Below, piece after piece: positions 21,344 through 32,727 of a DNA stretch of 64,000 nucleotides. This DNA comes from Lineus longissimus (taxonomy: Eukaryota; Nemertea; Pilidiophora; Heteronemertea; Lineidae), in the NCBI RefSeq assembly GCF_910592395.1, contig NC_088311.1, positions 14,388,501-14,452,500 on the forward strand. The letters run 5' to 3'. A model generated the notes under the pieces. The model searched no databases. It was given only the letters and a program-made list of their open reading frames with translations, and was not told the DNA's origin. Made by a program: the position numbers and the translations under genes. Numbering within the stretch: position 1 is the stretch's first letter; each line of letters starts with the position of its first letter.

Positions 21344-24300
21344 ACTGTCTATCTCCCGTGCCATCGTTAAAGAATCCAAACAACTTCAAAGATTACGCGC
21401 ATAAGTTTAATGTTGACAATTCAAAATACACTCCATTAGATTACTAGGAACCTTAATTAAAAGACACCATATATAATACTTTGTGATGGAGTAAACCTTT
21501 TCTAATCTTCATGTATATCATGACACTACAATACTTATGAACTGTCAGTAGATCACGCAAAATTGCAAGTTGCATCTTGATCATCTAGATCTGCAGGAGA
21601 AGGCATCGCATTTTGACAGCTGCTACTGCACTCGCATATATCTATGCACCATAGTCCTGCCAGCAAGCAAGTACAGTTGCTGCTGTCTGTGCACTCCCCA
21701 TCTCTACAGTCAAGATGGGTAATGTCCCTTACTTCTGCTGGTGCTGATTCCTGGGTGAACAAGGTTTGGTGAAGTCCACTAGAGTCACGGAACCATCCAC
21801 AGCCAACCGGGTCACCTAGCTCTGGTTTTGGAATGTGACTGCAACGCCAAATCATTGCTTGGTATCTGGCTCTGAGGGCATGCTGATTGAACGCATCTTC
21901 AGTGGGAGGTAGTTGGGTGGCTGATTTGTCGGTTGTAGTAGCGAGCAGATAGCGTAGATCGTTTAATGTCTTGCACTTCTTTGCCTTACTTCCGTACAAG
22001 CCAAGGACTAAACTTTTTGCTGCTTCCATCCACTCAGGAGAACGGATATCGCCCAATCCAACGATTGTGTCACCAGATTCAATCTGTTTGCGGATTGAAG
22101 TATAAACTGTCTTTTTTCCAATGCCAAATATTGAACTGGTGGAGTCGCAACCAGTCAGTGCAGCCATGGGCTGATGGCAAACATTGGCAGAACTTGTCCC
22201 TGAGTGCCACAGCGATGGTATGATTTGGAATGTACCGTTCCCTTGTGATGTATCTACCACTATGGCCTGCATGCATGAATACTTCCTGTCCCAACATTCC
22301 TCTGTTCATGTAATATAGCAATATCACCAGGACATCTGTGTCATCAGTACGAACAATGATCCTTTGGAAAGTGGACGAAAGACTGATAGCGTGCAGTACC
22401 ATTCTTGTGTCAGCCTCTTCCTGCGTGCTGTATAGTTCATGTAAATTCTCAACACCCCCACTTGACACACGTTTGACTTCTTGGCCGTCGTGAAATCCAC
22501 CAGCCACCACAACAGATTTGCCATTTGGAAGTTTGTCTCCTGCATTTGTCATTACGTATTCACTAACGAAGCGTAGGAGGTCCGACTTATTTCCTGATCC
22601 CTTCAGAAACTGTCTGAAATTTGGCACGGTCCGGTTTCCAATGATTTTATGTGTTGGCAAAGTCTCTGTGGCTGTGGCTCCTCGTTGCTGGCGCTCAGCA
22701 GATTTTATGGAAGAGGTGTTATACCTGTCAAACACCAATGACATATTATCAGTGTCCATGAGAGGGTTCCTAAGAATCCTTATCAATCTCTTGAGCACAA
22801 TTTCTGCAAGGTCATTGAATGTTTTGAAGTGGTCCTCATTGAGGGCCTGGACCAGCCCCATCCCATCAATGATGTAGGCTGTCTTTGCGTCTGTCGTGAC
22901 CGGCGGAGGTGCAATAAGTTCTTCACAAACCGACTCCAGCTTAGTAGCCAAATCAGCTTTGTTCGTCTTTCTCAGGGCACCATCATCATGAAAAAGTGAA
23001 GGTGGTACTGCTGCCAGTTCATAGGAAAGGACCATTTTAAAGTCAACATCCCTGTGTTTCGAAACAGCCAACAGTCTTCTGAATAACACCTCTGTATCCA
23101 TGACAATCCTCTTGCCGTTGTTGTCAGTTAGATGCTTTTTCATGTCAGCGAATGTCAATGTTATTTTCCGTGGCACCGCATCCCAAAAGCTCTTCTCTTT
23201 GCCCTCCACTAACCGCCCATTTATGAAGTCCTCATATGCAGCATTTCCCTTTGACGGCAGTGAACTCAAGGATGCCTCTACAGCTGCTGATGCCATTTGT
23301 CCACTCACTATATTAACAAGCTTTTCTGGTACCTCGTCCAGATTGAACGGATCCTGACAGTGATTCAGAATGTATTCCTCAACTGTTCTCACATCATTCA
23401 AGTCCCTGGTCATCCTAGCCTGTCCTAATTCCTCATGCTCCCTGGCCTGATGTTTAGTCAGACACATTGCCTTGTACATTTCAGCATACTATCCCGTGAT
23501 ATGCCTTGTCAGTAACCAGCGTAGAAGGGCTCCCTTGCGCAGTGTGAAGCCTATGACCCCACCATCACTTTTCGCTTCACGATTGATGGTCTGCTCTAAG
23601 GCCTGATCAGTTGGCACACAATTGAAGTGCGCTTCCGTGCTTCTAACTACAAACCCTCCTTTCATGAGATGTTGAAACATGCCTGGTTGTGTTGTCTCCA
23701 GGGACTTCATTTCAAGCACATACCCCGGAGTGTACCTAGCGTAGTTGACTCTCCCAGCTAAATGAAAGAACGGAACTACTTCAAGGACAGCATCAAGATG
23801 GAGTGGGAAATCTGCATCGCGGTCAGCCCTCGTCAAACGTAGCAGTATGTCGCCAGCCTCAAGAAAACTAGCCCAGTATGCGAATGCTGAAGACTGCTTC
23901 CGTCCATGTTCTTTGAACTTTGAGATTGTATCCAATACAGCCGATACTTGCTTCTCCACGTCTTCGAAGATTGCCTTCAGGACAGCACGATCCCTCTCTT
24001 GAAATGCGACGTCAAGATCGTTGATGCGACTTGTCATCTCTTCATCAAGCCATGGCAAGCCATTGGGTTTTGCATACGACTCAGCGGATGTAAGGAAAAG
24101 GTGCATCATGGCTTCATGGACAATCTTCAGTCCCCGGACTCCACGAGCGTAGTGCTTTCCCTGAAGCATCTGTGTTGTAGATGCCGATGCGAACAGACCT
24201 GATGAGGTGAGAATCTCCTGCAGACCCCCATCTCCGAACAGCTTACCGATTGAAGCAATATATGACATGAGAAGATGCATGCCCCCTAGTCTCATTGTAA

Positions 24301-24892
24301 CAAGACCATCTAGTGGTTCTGGTTTGCTCCAAAGAATTTGCTGAGCTTTGCTATAGATTGCCAAGTCCGCTGTCACAAGTTTGAGCAATGTTGTGTAAAT
24401 CGTGGAAATATCAGAAGGTGGAGCATGAATGAAAGGTAGGTACCTAATTGTGGTAACGGGAACGTCTATCTCAGACAGTGAGGCATTGAAACCACCCTTA
24501 TGATGGAACAGATGATGTATCACCTTCTTGTTTCCGTGCCAGCAGCCATATCAAATCTTTCAAGGAAGAAGACATGATATTGTCATTGTCCTTTCTTATG
24601 TAGTAGTGCAGTAGCAGCTGTCAAAATGCGATGCCTTCTCCTGCAGATCTAGAGGATCAAGATGCAACTTAAATTTTGCGTGATCTACTGACAGTTCATA
24701 ATTATTGTAGTGTCATGATATACATGAAGATTAGAAAAGGTTTACTCCATCACAAAGTATTATATATGGTGTCTTTTAATTAAGGTTCCTAGTAATCTAA
24801 TTGAGTGTATTTTGAATTGTCAACATTAAACTTATGTGCGTAATCTTTGAAGTTGTTTGGATTCTTTAACGATGGCACGGGAGATAGACAGT
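21344..24892. mobile_element. DNA transposon with about 289-bp inverted repeats carrying a PIN-like gene
   Basis: Inverted repeats at 21344-21632 and 24605-24892 begin ACTGTCTATCTCCCGTGCCA and are highly similar. One large minus-strand gene lies between them. The left repeat contains the gene's 3' coding end, so the inverted repeat includes coding sequence. No clear target duplication was seen beside the termini. The element lies in an intron of the transposase-derived gene. Confidence 0.7.
21553..24523 (-). pseudogene. large transposon protein with PIN/FEN-nuclease-like motifs, one stop and one frameshift
   Basis: The frame starts at 24523 and covers about 990 residues. An N-terminal helical part contains VTMRLGGMHLLMSYIASIGK and LQGKHYARGVRGLKIVHE. 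The C-terminal half has acidic patches arranged like a PIN/FEN nuclease: YIIDGMGLVQAL, LVFDRYN, STQEEADTRMVLHA, RTDDTDVLVILLYY and LTGCDSTSSIFGIGKKT (a helix-hairpin type DNA-binding turn). A Cys-rich tail ends the protein. A TAG at 23489-23491 interrupts the frame in phase, and one shift near 22200 moves the last 220 residues. Proteins of this kind are widespread as multi-copy genes in fish and invertebrates. A role as transposase is inferred from the inverted repeats. Confidence 0.65.
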
Positions 24893-26169
24893 GGGGCATT
24901 GTGCCAAGTACGGCTCGTATAGTCTTCACGACACAAGAAGGAATGTCTTGATTTTCACAGAACTTGTTCAGGTATTTTAACTATGATTTTATACATTGAT
25001 ATTATCGTACATGCAGTTTGGCAATAACTTACTCCATAATGGCATTATAAGAATTGCCAGTTAGTCCTAAAAAGAATGGTGATACCAATCTGAATCACAT
25101 GACATTGTATTTCTTTAGAGTACAGAGGTCAAGTCCAGCTACCACATGGAGATCGAGGGTTTGAAGAGGTGCCTGAGTAAAGTTGAAGCGGCCCATCCAG
25201 ACTTGACACCATCTTTGACAACTGATGGACACCTTCAGATACAGAAGTGGTTGAGGGAGACGAAGCCAAATGTGACTCATTACCTCGATGTATGGCATGT
25301 CGCAAAAAGTAAGTTGGGTAACTGATATAGATGAACCATTGCATCTTCCTATACTGTAGTTGAGTACAATTTGGAAAATCAACCACAGACCATGTAAGTT
25401 TGTATGGGTTTGGTTGAAGTTTTTTTTAGCCTAAATGCAATAAATTTTTCACACCTAACAGATCTTCAGAAGAAGCTGACAGCCTTAGCCGCCATGAAGA
25501 AGTTTGCCCAGGTTTCAAGGTGGATTCGAGGCATCCTGCATCACTTATACTGGTGTGTGTGACGGTGTGACGGAGAGTTTAAAAGGGGGTACCCTAAAAT
25601 TTGAGTTGTGCCGCACGCGGTCTCTTAGCAACAGGCACCTGGGTGTGGCCTGGTGGGTTCTGGGAAAGACGCGGTGCAGTAGCCATTTTGTTGGGGAAAT
25701 AAACCCGAGTTTCGGGAACCTCTGTCACAAAATTATAAGTTTCTCCCTTCCTTTCTTGCAGGTAAGCTAAACATCTGGGCCAACGTGACAGATAAATGTA
25801 TACATGTATAGTACAAACTGATGCCCAGGTTTTTGGGCAATTTCGTGTTTTTGAACGATATTTGGCAGTTGAAGTGGCGGTGACAATCGCGGTTGGTTGC
25901 CGGCCAGACTTTTCGTGGGTTTTATTCCCGCGCTTTAGTTTCGGCCGATTAAAGTCAGGTTAATCTAAGTAACGCCCACTCTGGAGTGGTTGTGGTTGTT
26001 GATTTGGCCACCCAGAGCTGTGTGTCGTACTCGTATGTCAGATTCATGTGATTTTAGCCATGAATAAGGGTCAGAAAGGGCACAGAGATGGGTCAGCCAG
26101 AGCGCTGTTTAGTTTAACGGATACTCGCCAGGTGGCAGCAGCTGACGGTCAGAGACGTGACAATATTTT

Positions 26170-26525
26170 GAGATGCTGATTGTGTTTGCTACATTTGGCT
26201 GCAATATCTTTTTGTTATTCCTTATAAGTAACTAAGCCAGAGTTAAAGACTTGTGAGTCCAGACTATAAGAGATATTATTGCTAGTTATTTTCATGGTTT
26301 AGACCTGGCTGTGTAGATAAATGTAATGAGTATGATTTCAAGACAAAGAGATGCTGATTGTGTTTGCTACATTTGGCTGCAATATCTTTTTGTTATTCCT
26401 TATAAGTAACTAAGCCAGAGTTAAAGACTTGTGAGTCCAGACTATAAGAGATATTATTGCTAGTTATTTTCATGGTTTAGACCTGGCTGTGTAGATAAAT
26501 GTAATGAGTATGATTTCAAGACAAA
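26170..26525 (+). repeat. 178-bp tandem duplication
   Basis: 26170-26347 (starting GAGATGCTGATTGTGTTTGC) is repeated almost exactly at 26348-26525. No gene is affected. Confidence 0.9.
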
Positions 26526-26775
26526 GAGACTGAATTGGAGTAAACTGTTGAGTAAACTTTGGAACTTTTGGTTCATGTACAAATGTACACTGTGTATAGG
26601 TATAGGACAAGATCACCTAAATTTCTAAGGTGTGGCCAGTTTAGGAATAATTTCCTTCGGCCTGGTTGGTGGGATTAACCCATCATTTTCATGTTTGTAT
26701 ATCAACATGTCTTCGTCTACAACTTGTGTAAGGTGGAGTCACCTCTATGGATTGGACTTGGGGGTCAAGGGTATT

Positions 26776-26871
26776 GATGTCACAAGAAGGGGCGGTTGGG
26801 AATCCAGACTTTGTAGTCTCCGGGATGTCACAAGAAGGGGCGGTTGGGAATCCAGACTTTGTAGTCTCCGG
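26776..26871 (+). repeat. 48-bp tandem duplication
   Basis: 26776-26823 (starting GATGTCACAAGAAGGGGCGG) is repeated at 26824-26871. It lies within the LTR-like insertion. Confidence 0.9.
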
Positions 26872-28409
26872 GGTTTGGCTTCTGCTGGTTGTGCCTTAGA
26901 TTTCCATGGTCTGTTCCATGTCCCTGGGTGGCTCCGACTCCACTGATGCCTTGTTGTGGAAAAATGTGTTTGTTATTACGTTATTCTTGCCTAATCTAGA
27001 TGTAGGCAGTAGCCATTTTGTTGGGAAAATAAACCCGAGTTTCGGGAACCTCTGTCACAAAATTATAAGTTTCTCCCTTCCTTTCTTGCAGCGACAATTC
27101 CCAGTACGTGTATTTTGACCCTGAGTAAGGGCTACATTTGCGGCTGCAAGTGATGGAGATTCAGATATGCTGGAGGCAAAATGGTCTTCAATTGGCAATC
27201 ATTTGGCGGACATCCACAATCATCGCAACCGTATCTTTCCGAAATGTTTGCATGAAAGTATTGTGAGAGATTGGTTTAAGCCAGGTAATTCAAGCTAAAA
27301 TACTTTAAGAATTGACATTATTTTTTTCCTTGCAACATAATTTCGCCAAGGTTACTTGAGGACATCATCGACCACTAGACATATGCTAGCTAGCAGTACA
27401 TCGTACTCTTCATGTAAAATGCCCGCTTTCCTTGTTAAACATCATGCACAATATTTATGCCTATTTCTGTTTCATTAAGGCACTAAAGTTTTTGAGAAGC
27501 TGGTAGACATCCTCTTGTCAAAGACGTTGATCAAGTCTGTGAGGAAGCTTAGTCCAGATGGGCAGACATCTACACTGGAGGGGTACCATGCCACAGTCAT
27601 ACATTTTGCACCAAAAATGTATCACTTTTGATACTTAGGCATGAAGAGCAGGCAAGTCTCACTCACAAAAGTTTTCATGTTTGTCGAGCTTTCAAATTAT
27701 TGTACCCATCAATGTAGTTTTTTAAAGCCTACATAAGCATAAGCATACATAATTATGCCAAACTGAGTGCTCACATTCACATGTTAATATCTTTCTACTT
27801 GTAGGCTACAGTTAGCTGGACTCCACTTCAATGAGAACAGTGGCAGGGACCAAGCCAAACTAAAGAATGGGGAAGAACAATTCAACATTTCATTCCCCAA
27901 ATTCAAGAAGGGAGGATTTTCAGTGAAACGTGTTCTGACCAAGTGCACATTCAGTAAGTCTGTATTATTTTGTTTTCAAAAAATAGGCCAGGTGAAGGAA
28001 TCTATGATGTTCACCTGTGGATGAGTACCATTTCCAAAGTAAAACTACAGGGTGGTCCATGAAAAGTGTCCCTAGCCAGTCTTTCAAGTGAATGGGGAAA
28101 CGCTTCAAAACATCCTGTAATTAGAATGTGCTGGCAGTTTTCAAATGAACACATGTAATTTGAAATATTGACCAGCCCCTTTTCCTAGGTCACCGCTGAC
28201 TAATTGCTGTTCATCACCACAACTGTCTTTTTTCAGACTATGTGACTGAACTTCAGAAAGAGGTGTGCAGAATCATCCGAGCTGGAGAAATCTGTCAGAA
28301 TGAAGAACCCCCACCCCCACTTTCCAGTGCCTTCGAACATCCGGATAAGCAGGAAGCCATCAACAAATACCAGAGTGGAAAACGCTACGTGGAGCATGTG
28401 GGGAAGTAA

Positions 28410-28734
28410 CTTGTGTTGGACTTCTAGATTCCAGTGTAAACTGTATGTGGTGGGAGCCAATTTGGTTTGACGATCATCAAGTTGAAGCTATCACAAATTG
28501 CATCCCCGGGCCCTAGTCATCATTGATTTTGTACGGGTCCTGTTCAACAAACATAACATCACCAGTATTGGCATTTTATATGAGCAATGTATTTAAAATT
28601 TGAAACTTTAAAATTTTGTACAAATGAACAAATACATGCAACTGAACACAATATTTCTTGTTCGTCAATGTCATTGTACTTGTAGTCAGTGTCTAGTCAG
28701 AGTCCCCTTGATGAAAACCTCTGAATTCAGCATC
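28410..28734. other. intergenic stretch between two convergent genes
   Basis: Lies between the 3' end of the transposase-derived gene (plus) and the 3' end of the P2X7-domain gene (minus). No further feature seen. Confidence 0.5.
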
Positions 28735-29100
28735 CTAATCCACGAGTCCGGGGGGCATGAACTGTGCCCTTATCCGACTCACTGCACATGATGGCAAAAC
28801 CACACGGACATCCCGCCCCAGAAACCCCCAACACCACCTCGCTAACTGTCTGTAGCTTATGTGCCGCATCCTCTTCTCATACGGCCCATCATATGCTGCC
28901 CGACCATACTGCTGTCTGTATTGAAGCCAGGCCACCTGCAGGACATGATGGTCCAGGCAAACTGACATGAATCCTGGGCGTTGGATGATACATGTCGTCC
29001 CCTCGGCCTCTATCTCTGGCATCTTGTCTTGGACCCTTTGGATCTCGTGGCAGCACGTACATTCATCCTCTTTTTGCTGGATCTGACAGTTGTCGCAGTG
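28735..29100 (-). pseudogene. P2X7-type C-terminal domain exon, cut by Polinton B
   Basis: The minus-strand frame reads CDNCQIQQKEDECTCCHEI, IQRPGFMSVCLDHHVLQVAW, LQYRQQYG, ISYRQLARWCWGFLGRDVRV and VLPSCAVSRIRAQF before a stop. This is the zinc-binding P2X purinoceptor 7 intracellular (C-terminal) domain, common as a stand-alone multi-copy protein in invertebrates. The exon's first bases lie beyond the Polinton at about 55004-55011, after a TTTCAG splice acceptor, so the insertion fell within the first few codons of this exon. The first exon of the same gene is at 55435-55712. Confidence 0.85.
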
Positions 29101-29311
29101 AGAAAGTGTATATTGCGATGGTAGGAATCTAGGTTATGTTTTAGGCCCTTTTGACCAAAGACCTTACAGGTCTTTTGCCCCAAATAAGCCTACAACCCCC
29201 AAAGAACCATCCACCACAATACACACTTTCTATCATTCATGAGATTCCCAGTGAAGCGTTGCAATGAAATGGTCAATGAAATGGTGAGGGAATACTAGAG
29301 TTCAATGGGTT
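29101..29311 (+). repeat. Polinton B left terminal inverted repeat
   Basis: 211 bp starting AGAAAGTGTATATTGCGATG, complementary to 54793-55003 with one mismatch. The outer AGAAAGTGT motif recurs internally in inverted form (ACACTTTCT near 29223). Confidence 0.97.
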
Positions 29312-29677
29312 GTGCGTAACTGAAATCTTCATTCATCTTGCAGACAACCACTGGTAGGCCCTAGTTGACGACGACTGTGTCCATTCACATGTACCCTGGT
29401 GTGCCCTGGTGACACTGAGTTGTTCAGTTCTTCATGAGCTAGGTGATGACGTCATGGGCGGGAATTTTTGAACTACCGGTAGTCAAAGATACATGTAATT
29501 CTGCTTAAAGGGATTAGATGCGGTGGTTTATCTGTGTAGTAAGGGGAATGATGTACCAGTTTGACACCATGTGGCGCCACCTGTAGTATTTCTATTTACT
29601 GTGGAACCAAGTGGTTTTTAGAGGCCTTAATTTTGCCTGGAAAATGTAACATAATTTTACTAGTAAATAAATAGAAA
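29312..29677. other. Polinton B left subterminal region
   Basis: Non-coding DNA between the terminal repeat and the capsid gene. It must contain whatever drives capsid transcription. The start codon follows an AAATAAATAGAAAATGG context. No other feature seen. Confidence 0.5.
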
Positions 29678-30934
29678 ATGGCAACAGGATATTTATTAAA
29701 TACCGAAAGGGCACATAAGATTCCACTTGGTTTAAAAGCTGAGAGGCAGCATCATATCATTACTCATAACCCCTCATCTGCTAACCCCAAAGAAACACTG
29801 TATGTTAGAATACCGGCATTGCGAGAGAATACATTCTTTGTACCTAAATCTCTTTATCTGTCTGCTGATGTAACCATTTCTGGTGATTCTAAAAATAGTG
29901 TTGTAAATAATCTTGGTAGAAACCTAATCTCAAAAATGGTGGTTAAGTGGGGAACAGAGCAGATATTTGACCTTGACGAATACAGTCATTATTCTACATT
30001 TAAAGATCTGTGGCTAACTGGAGAAGAAAGAAATGATAGAGTTTTTCAGGGTATTCAATCAGAAAATCTTAGAGAATTAAGATCAGGAGTCGCTGAAGCT
30101 GATGTCACTGGAGAAACAGCTAATGAAAAGAATTTAAAGAAAGTGTTTGACAAGAAGTACAAAATACCATTAGATTTTGAATTATTCCATCATCATGCTC
30201 CATTTTACAAGTTTCCAATTCAAGAAGATGTTATCATTGAAATCACATTAGCACCAAAGGAAGAGATCATAGTTACCGCAACCACAGCAAGTATGGGCTA
30301 CAAACTAGAGAATATTTGTTTTGAATATGATACCGTAACCAACAAAATGATTGCTAGTCAATTGAGTAACAAGTACAATTCTGGATTCTCAATATTTTAT
30401 GATTGGGTAGACCATTTTAAGACAGTCAATGTTACTGCTAATGAAACACTAATTAATGAGAACATCAACTTTCCAAGAATGTCTATTAAAGGATTATTAT
30501 TACTATTTGTGTCTGACTATGTAGATGGAGCTAGAGATTCAGAGAAGTTTGAAAACCCTAACATAAGTAAAGTGCAGATCACAATAGAGGGTGTTGCCAA
30601 TCAGGTGTTCCCAGAAGGAATGAGAATGATGGATCAATGGGAGGAGATCAAGAAACATTTTATGTCTGAAGATTTGAAGAAAACTCATGACTGTAACATG
30701 ACCATGGAGAAATACTATGGTGATTCTAATCACTATGGTTTATGGTTGGACCTGAGAACTTCTGAAGATAATCGTCTACACGGATCAGGAAAGAAGCTCC
30801 AGAACACAAAAGATGGTATTCAATTATCTATTACAAAGAAATCTGGAAAGGGACCATACAAAATGCACATATTCGTGGTTTCTGACGCCCAGGTTAACAT
30901 TCAGAATTCTCAGATTGCTTCACTCCAACACTAA
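29678..30934 (+). CDS. double-jelly-roll major capsid protein (hexon-like), Polinton B
   Basis: An intact frame of 418 residues. The start MATGYLLNTERA is conserved in A and C. The segment PLDFELFHHHAPFYKFPIQ, followed by VIIEITLAPKEEI (about 165-205), fits the strand pattern of Polinton/adintovirus hexon-like capsids. FYDWVDHF, INENINFPRMSIKGLLLLF and LWLDLRTSEDNRLHGSG are further conserved blocks. It should form the trimeric capsomer of an icosahedral shell. It is the first gene from the left end, with the 78-aa protein and penton-like gene directly downstream on the same strand. Identification rests on pattern and gene context; a structure prediction would settle it. No mini-palindrome insert is present in this gene. 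Confidence 0.8.
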   Translation: MATGYLLNTERAHKIPLGLKAERQHHIITHNPSSANPKETLYVRIPALRENTFFVPKSLYLSADVTISGDSKNSVVNNLGRNLISKMVVKWGTEQIFDLDEYSHYSTFKDLWLTGEERNDRVFQGIQSENLRELRSGVAEADVTGETANEKNLKKVFDKKYKIPLDFELFHHHAPFYKFPIQEDVIIEITLAPKEEIIVTATTASMGYKLENICFEYDTVTNKMIASQLSNKYNSGFSIFYDWVDHFKTVNVTANETLINENINFPRMSIKGLLLLFVSDYVDGARDSEKFENPNISKVQITIEGVANQVFPEGMRMMDQWEEIKKHFMSEDLKKTHDCNMTMEKYYGDSNHYGLWLDLRTSEDNRLHGSGKKLQNTKDGIQLSITKKSGKGPYKMHIFVVSDAQVNIQNSQIASLQH

Positions 30935-31013
30935 GGTGTTGCAAGAACAAAAGTTCACTCCAACACTGAATACTAGATAAATGAGTTTTACTAGTGATTT
31001 TCTAAGTAATTAA

Positions 31014-31250
31014 ATGGATACACCAGGAAAGAAAGATATCATAAATACACTGTATCAAAGTTTACTGTTGGCATCAACAACAATTGGTTACTCTATGTTA
31101 CTGAAAAGGTTCTTGAGAATCAATATTGGTCCCCCAAGTCAGGCCAACCTAGAGGAAATTCTTAAACTGGGTGGAACTGTAGCTATTAGTAATGGAACAT
31201 TAGAGTACCTTTACGATCAAGGAATCCTACCCAGAAATATTATGAAGTAA
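31014..31250 (+). CDS. 78-aa small membrane protein, Polinton B
   Basis: Starts MDTPGKKDIINTLYQSLLL in an AATTAAATGG context. One hydrophobic helix (about 14-32) is followed by KRFLRINIGPPSQANLEEIL and a conserved tail ending PRNIMK. Homologues follow the capsid gene in Polintons A and C as well, so linkage to the capsid is strong. Function unknown; a minor capsid or membrane component is possible. Confidence 0.75.
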   Translation: MDTPGKKDIINTLYQSLLLASTTIGYSMLLKRFLRINIGPPSQANLEEILKLGGTVAISNGTLEYLYDQGILPRNIMK

Positions 31251-31307
31251 GAATAATTTACTTATTTGATAAAAGGTAAATTTGAAAACGAAAATTTGCT
31301 TAAGTAA

Positions 31308-32126
31308 ATGGTTACTGTAATGAACATAGATTCAAGTGACTATCCAGATCAGAGTTCAAGTGATTTAACAGTCAATCTCAAGACTGAAATTCAGGATGCA
31401 TGTAGCATCACTTTAACTTTTGCAGTAATACCTTGTACATTCTACAACATAAGTGCAGCCAGGGAGAATAACCGAATCAAAGTTAAGGGGTTTGATGTGG
31501 CAGAGATTACGCTACCAGATGGTCTCTATGACCTACAGAGCTTTTCAAAAGTAATTGCGGATAAGTTGAAAGAAAATAGTATGAGTAGAGGTGGTGTCAG
31601 ATTTGACCTTGAAGAACCAACAGGTAAGGCCATCTTACACTTCCTAAAGAGAAAAAATGAGGCGCATTATCAGATCTATTTTCTTGGTAAAAGTAATGAA
31701 TTATTTGGCATGAAATCAGAATGGCCTTACCCTTTAGACAATAAAAGTAAGGATGATGTTGTAAGCGAGAAACCCATCAATTTTAGACCAATTAACCATT
31801 TTGTTTTTCACTGTGACATAATCGAATTTAATAGTGTATTAAGTAATGGTGAAGCATCTGATGTGCTAACCACAAGACCAATAAAGGAAGCTAATTTTGG
31901 AGATTTAATAGCATACATATTTGAGAAACCAATAGCAATTCCCTGTAAACCAAGATTCAATAAGCTGAATATTCGCTTAACTGATGAAAAAGGTGACATC
32001 ATCGATCTTAATGGTCATAATGTACAGTACCAATTGGTATTAACTCGAGCTATGCTCTCAGGGACTGTTAGTGGACCCCCGTTAGGAACCGCACACTCAC
32101 GTGTACCTAATGCTTTAATGCGCTAA
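31308..32126 (+). CDS. penton-like minor capsid protein 1, 3' end replaced by BEL LTR
   Basis: The frame begins MVTVMNIDSSDYPDQSSSDL in a GTAAATGG context. A beta-rich pattern (NRIKVKGFDVAEITLPDGLY, then FGMKSEWPYP) is followed by the family C-terminal strand IRLTDEKGDIIDLNGHNVQY. This arrangement matches penton-like minor capsid proteins of Polintons. A truncated mini-palindrome at 32045-32065 encodes TRAMLSG. The BEL element entered at 32065 and its LTR supplies the last 20 codons, replacing only about six original codons now at 38780-38795. The protein is therefore almost whole. A divergent paralogue lies at 47387-48315. Confidence 0.65.
   Translation: MVTVMNIDSSDYPDQSSSDLTVNLKTEIQDACSITLTFAVIPCTFYNISAARENNRIKVKGFDVAEITLPDGLYDLQSFSKVIADKLKENSMSRGGVRFDLEEPTGKAILHFLKRKNEAHYQIYFLGKSNELFGMKSEWPYPLDNKSKDDVVSEKPINFRPINHFVFHCDIIEFNSVLSNGEASDVLTTRPIKEANFGDLIAYIFEKPIAIPCKPRFNKLNIRLTDEKGDIIDLNGHNVQYQLVLTRAMLSGTVSGPPLGTAHSRVPNALMR
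32045..32065 (+). repeat. mini-palindrome, truncated by BEL insertion
   Basis: CGAGC-TAT-GCTC-TCAGG at the 3' end of the penton-like gene. The GGAC hairpin is interrupted exactly where the BEL element integrated. Confidence 0.8.
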
Positions 32127-32457
32127 GACACTGCATTCACGACAGATCACTGTGTGATGAGGAGATGATTGAACTTTAGATTTTGACCCCTAAACTAGGA
32201 CTAAGGGATATGAAAGGGGCACAAACGTGTGAGTAAGAATCCGTATTTCGCTATCTGTGATTTGGACTATCAGTTTCGATCAGATATTCAGACCAATTGT
32301 TATTTTATGCAGATCAGACCAACGAACCCTACTCGATGATGCCAGAAGCTCAAAGCAGATGTTTATGTTGGACTCGATATTAAAGACCCCACTTTAACAC
32401 ACCTTTTTATCGTCTTCCGTGTGTTCATCCCTGAGTTTGAAGGCTAAGCCACCCACA
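32066..32457 (+). repeat. BEL 5' LTR
   Basis: 392 bp, TGTTAGTGGACC...CCACCCACA, paired with 38383-38774. Confidence 0.95.
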
Positions 32458-32727
32458 CTGATACGTTTAGAAGACGATGAGCAAGCTGACGAAACCAAGA
32501 AGTCTACAGTTTTGATGTAAAAGTACCGTGAGTTAGTCCGATTTCTGAAGATTTCGACATTGCAGTCCCCGATTCCTGGAACCGAGGTTGTTGCTGTATT
32601 GATATTACGTACAACACACTGCCGCGTCATTGAATTTTGTGACCTGGAGACGAGGTTGCCTGCCAGCCACACCTGCAGAGCTACGCCGCTATAACAGTGC
32701 GGCTCCAAAAGGGGATTCCCGTCCAAG

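Larger units (their letters stand above)
25554..27091 (+). mobile_element. LTR-like insertion with terminal direct repeats
   Basis: A segment of about 86 bp at 25676-25762 (GCAGTAGCCATTTTGTTGG, then AAATAAACCCGAG) recurs directly at 27006-27091 with one or two differences. It includes an AATAAA polyadenylation-type signal. The upstream copy begins further left (about 25554, TGTGTGTGACGG), so the downstream copy seems truncated. The insert splits two exons. No protein-coding frame resembling gag or pol is visible. A small non-autonomous LTR element is my best guess. Confidence 0.4.
25119..28409 (+). pseudogene. 3' exons of a transposase-derived gene, with one stop
   Basis: Six exon-like segments: 25119-25308, 25462-25552, about 27130-27284, 27480-27651, 27805-27953 and 28237-28409. 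In order they encode MEIEGLKRCL, LTTDGHLQIQKWLRET, THYLDVWHVAK, RWIRGILHHLYW, EAKWSSIGNHLADIHNHRN, SPDGQTSTLEGYHATVIHF, LHFNENSGRDQAKLKNGEEQ and a C-terminal acidic tail. The TTD, DVWHVAK and LE-x-YH patterns match a multi-copy RNase-H-fold transposase family often joined to THAP domains. A TGA interrupts the 27480 exon near its end. An LTR-like insertion separates the second and third exons. The central catalytic region upstream of 25119 was not found. Confidence 0.6.
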
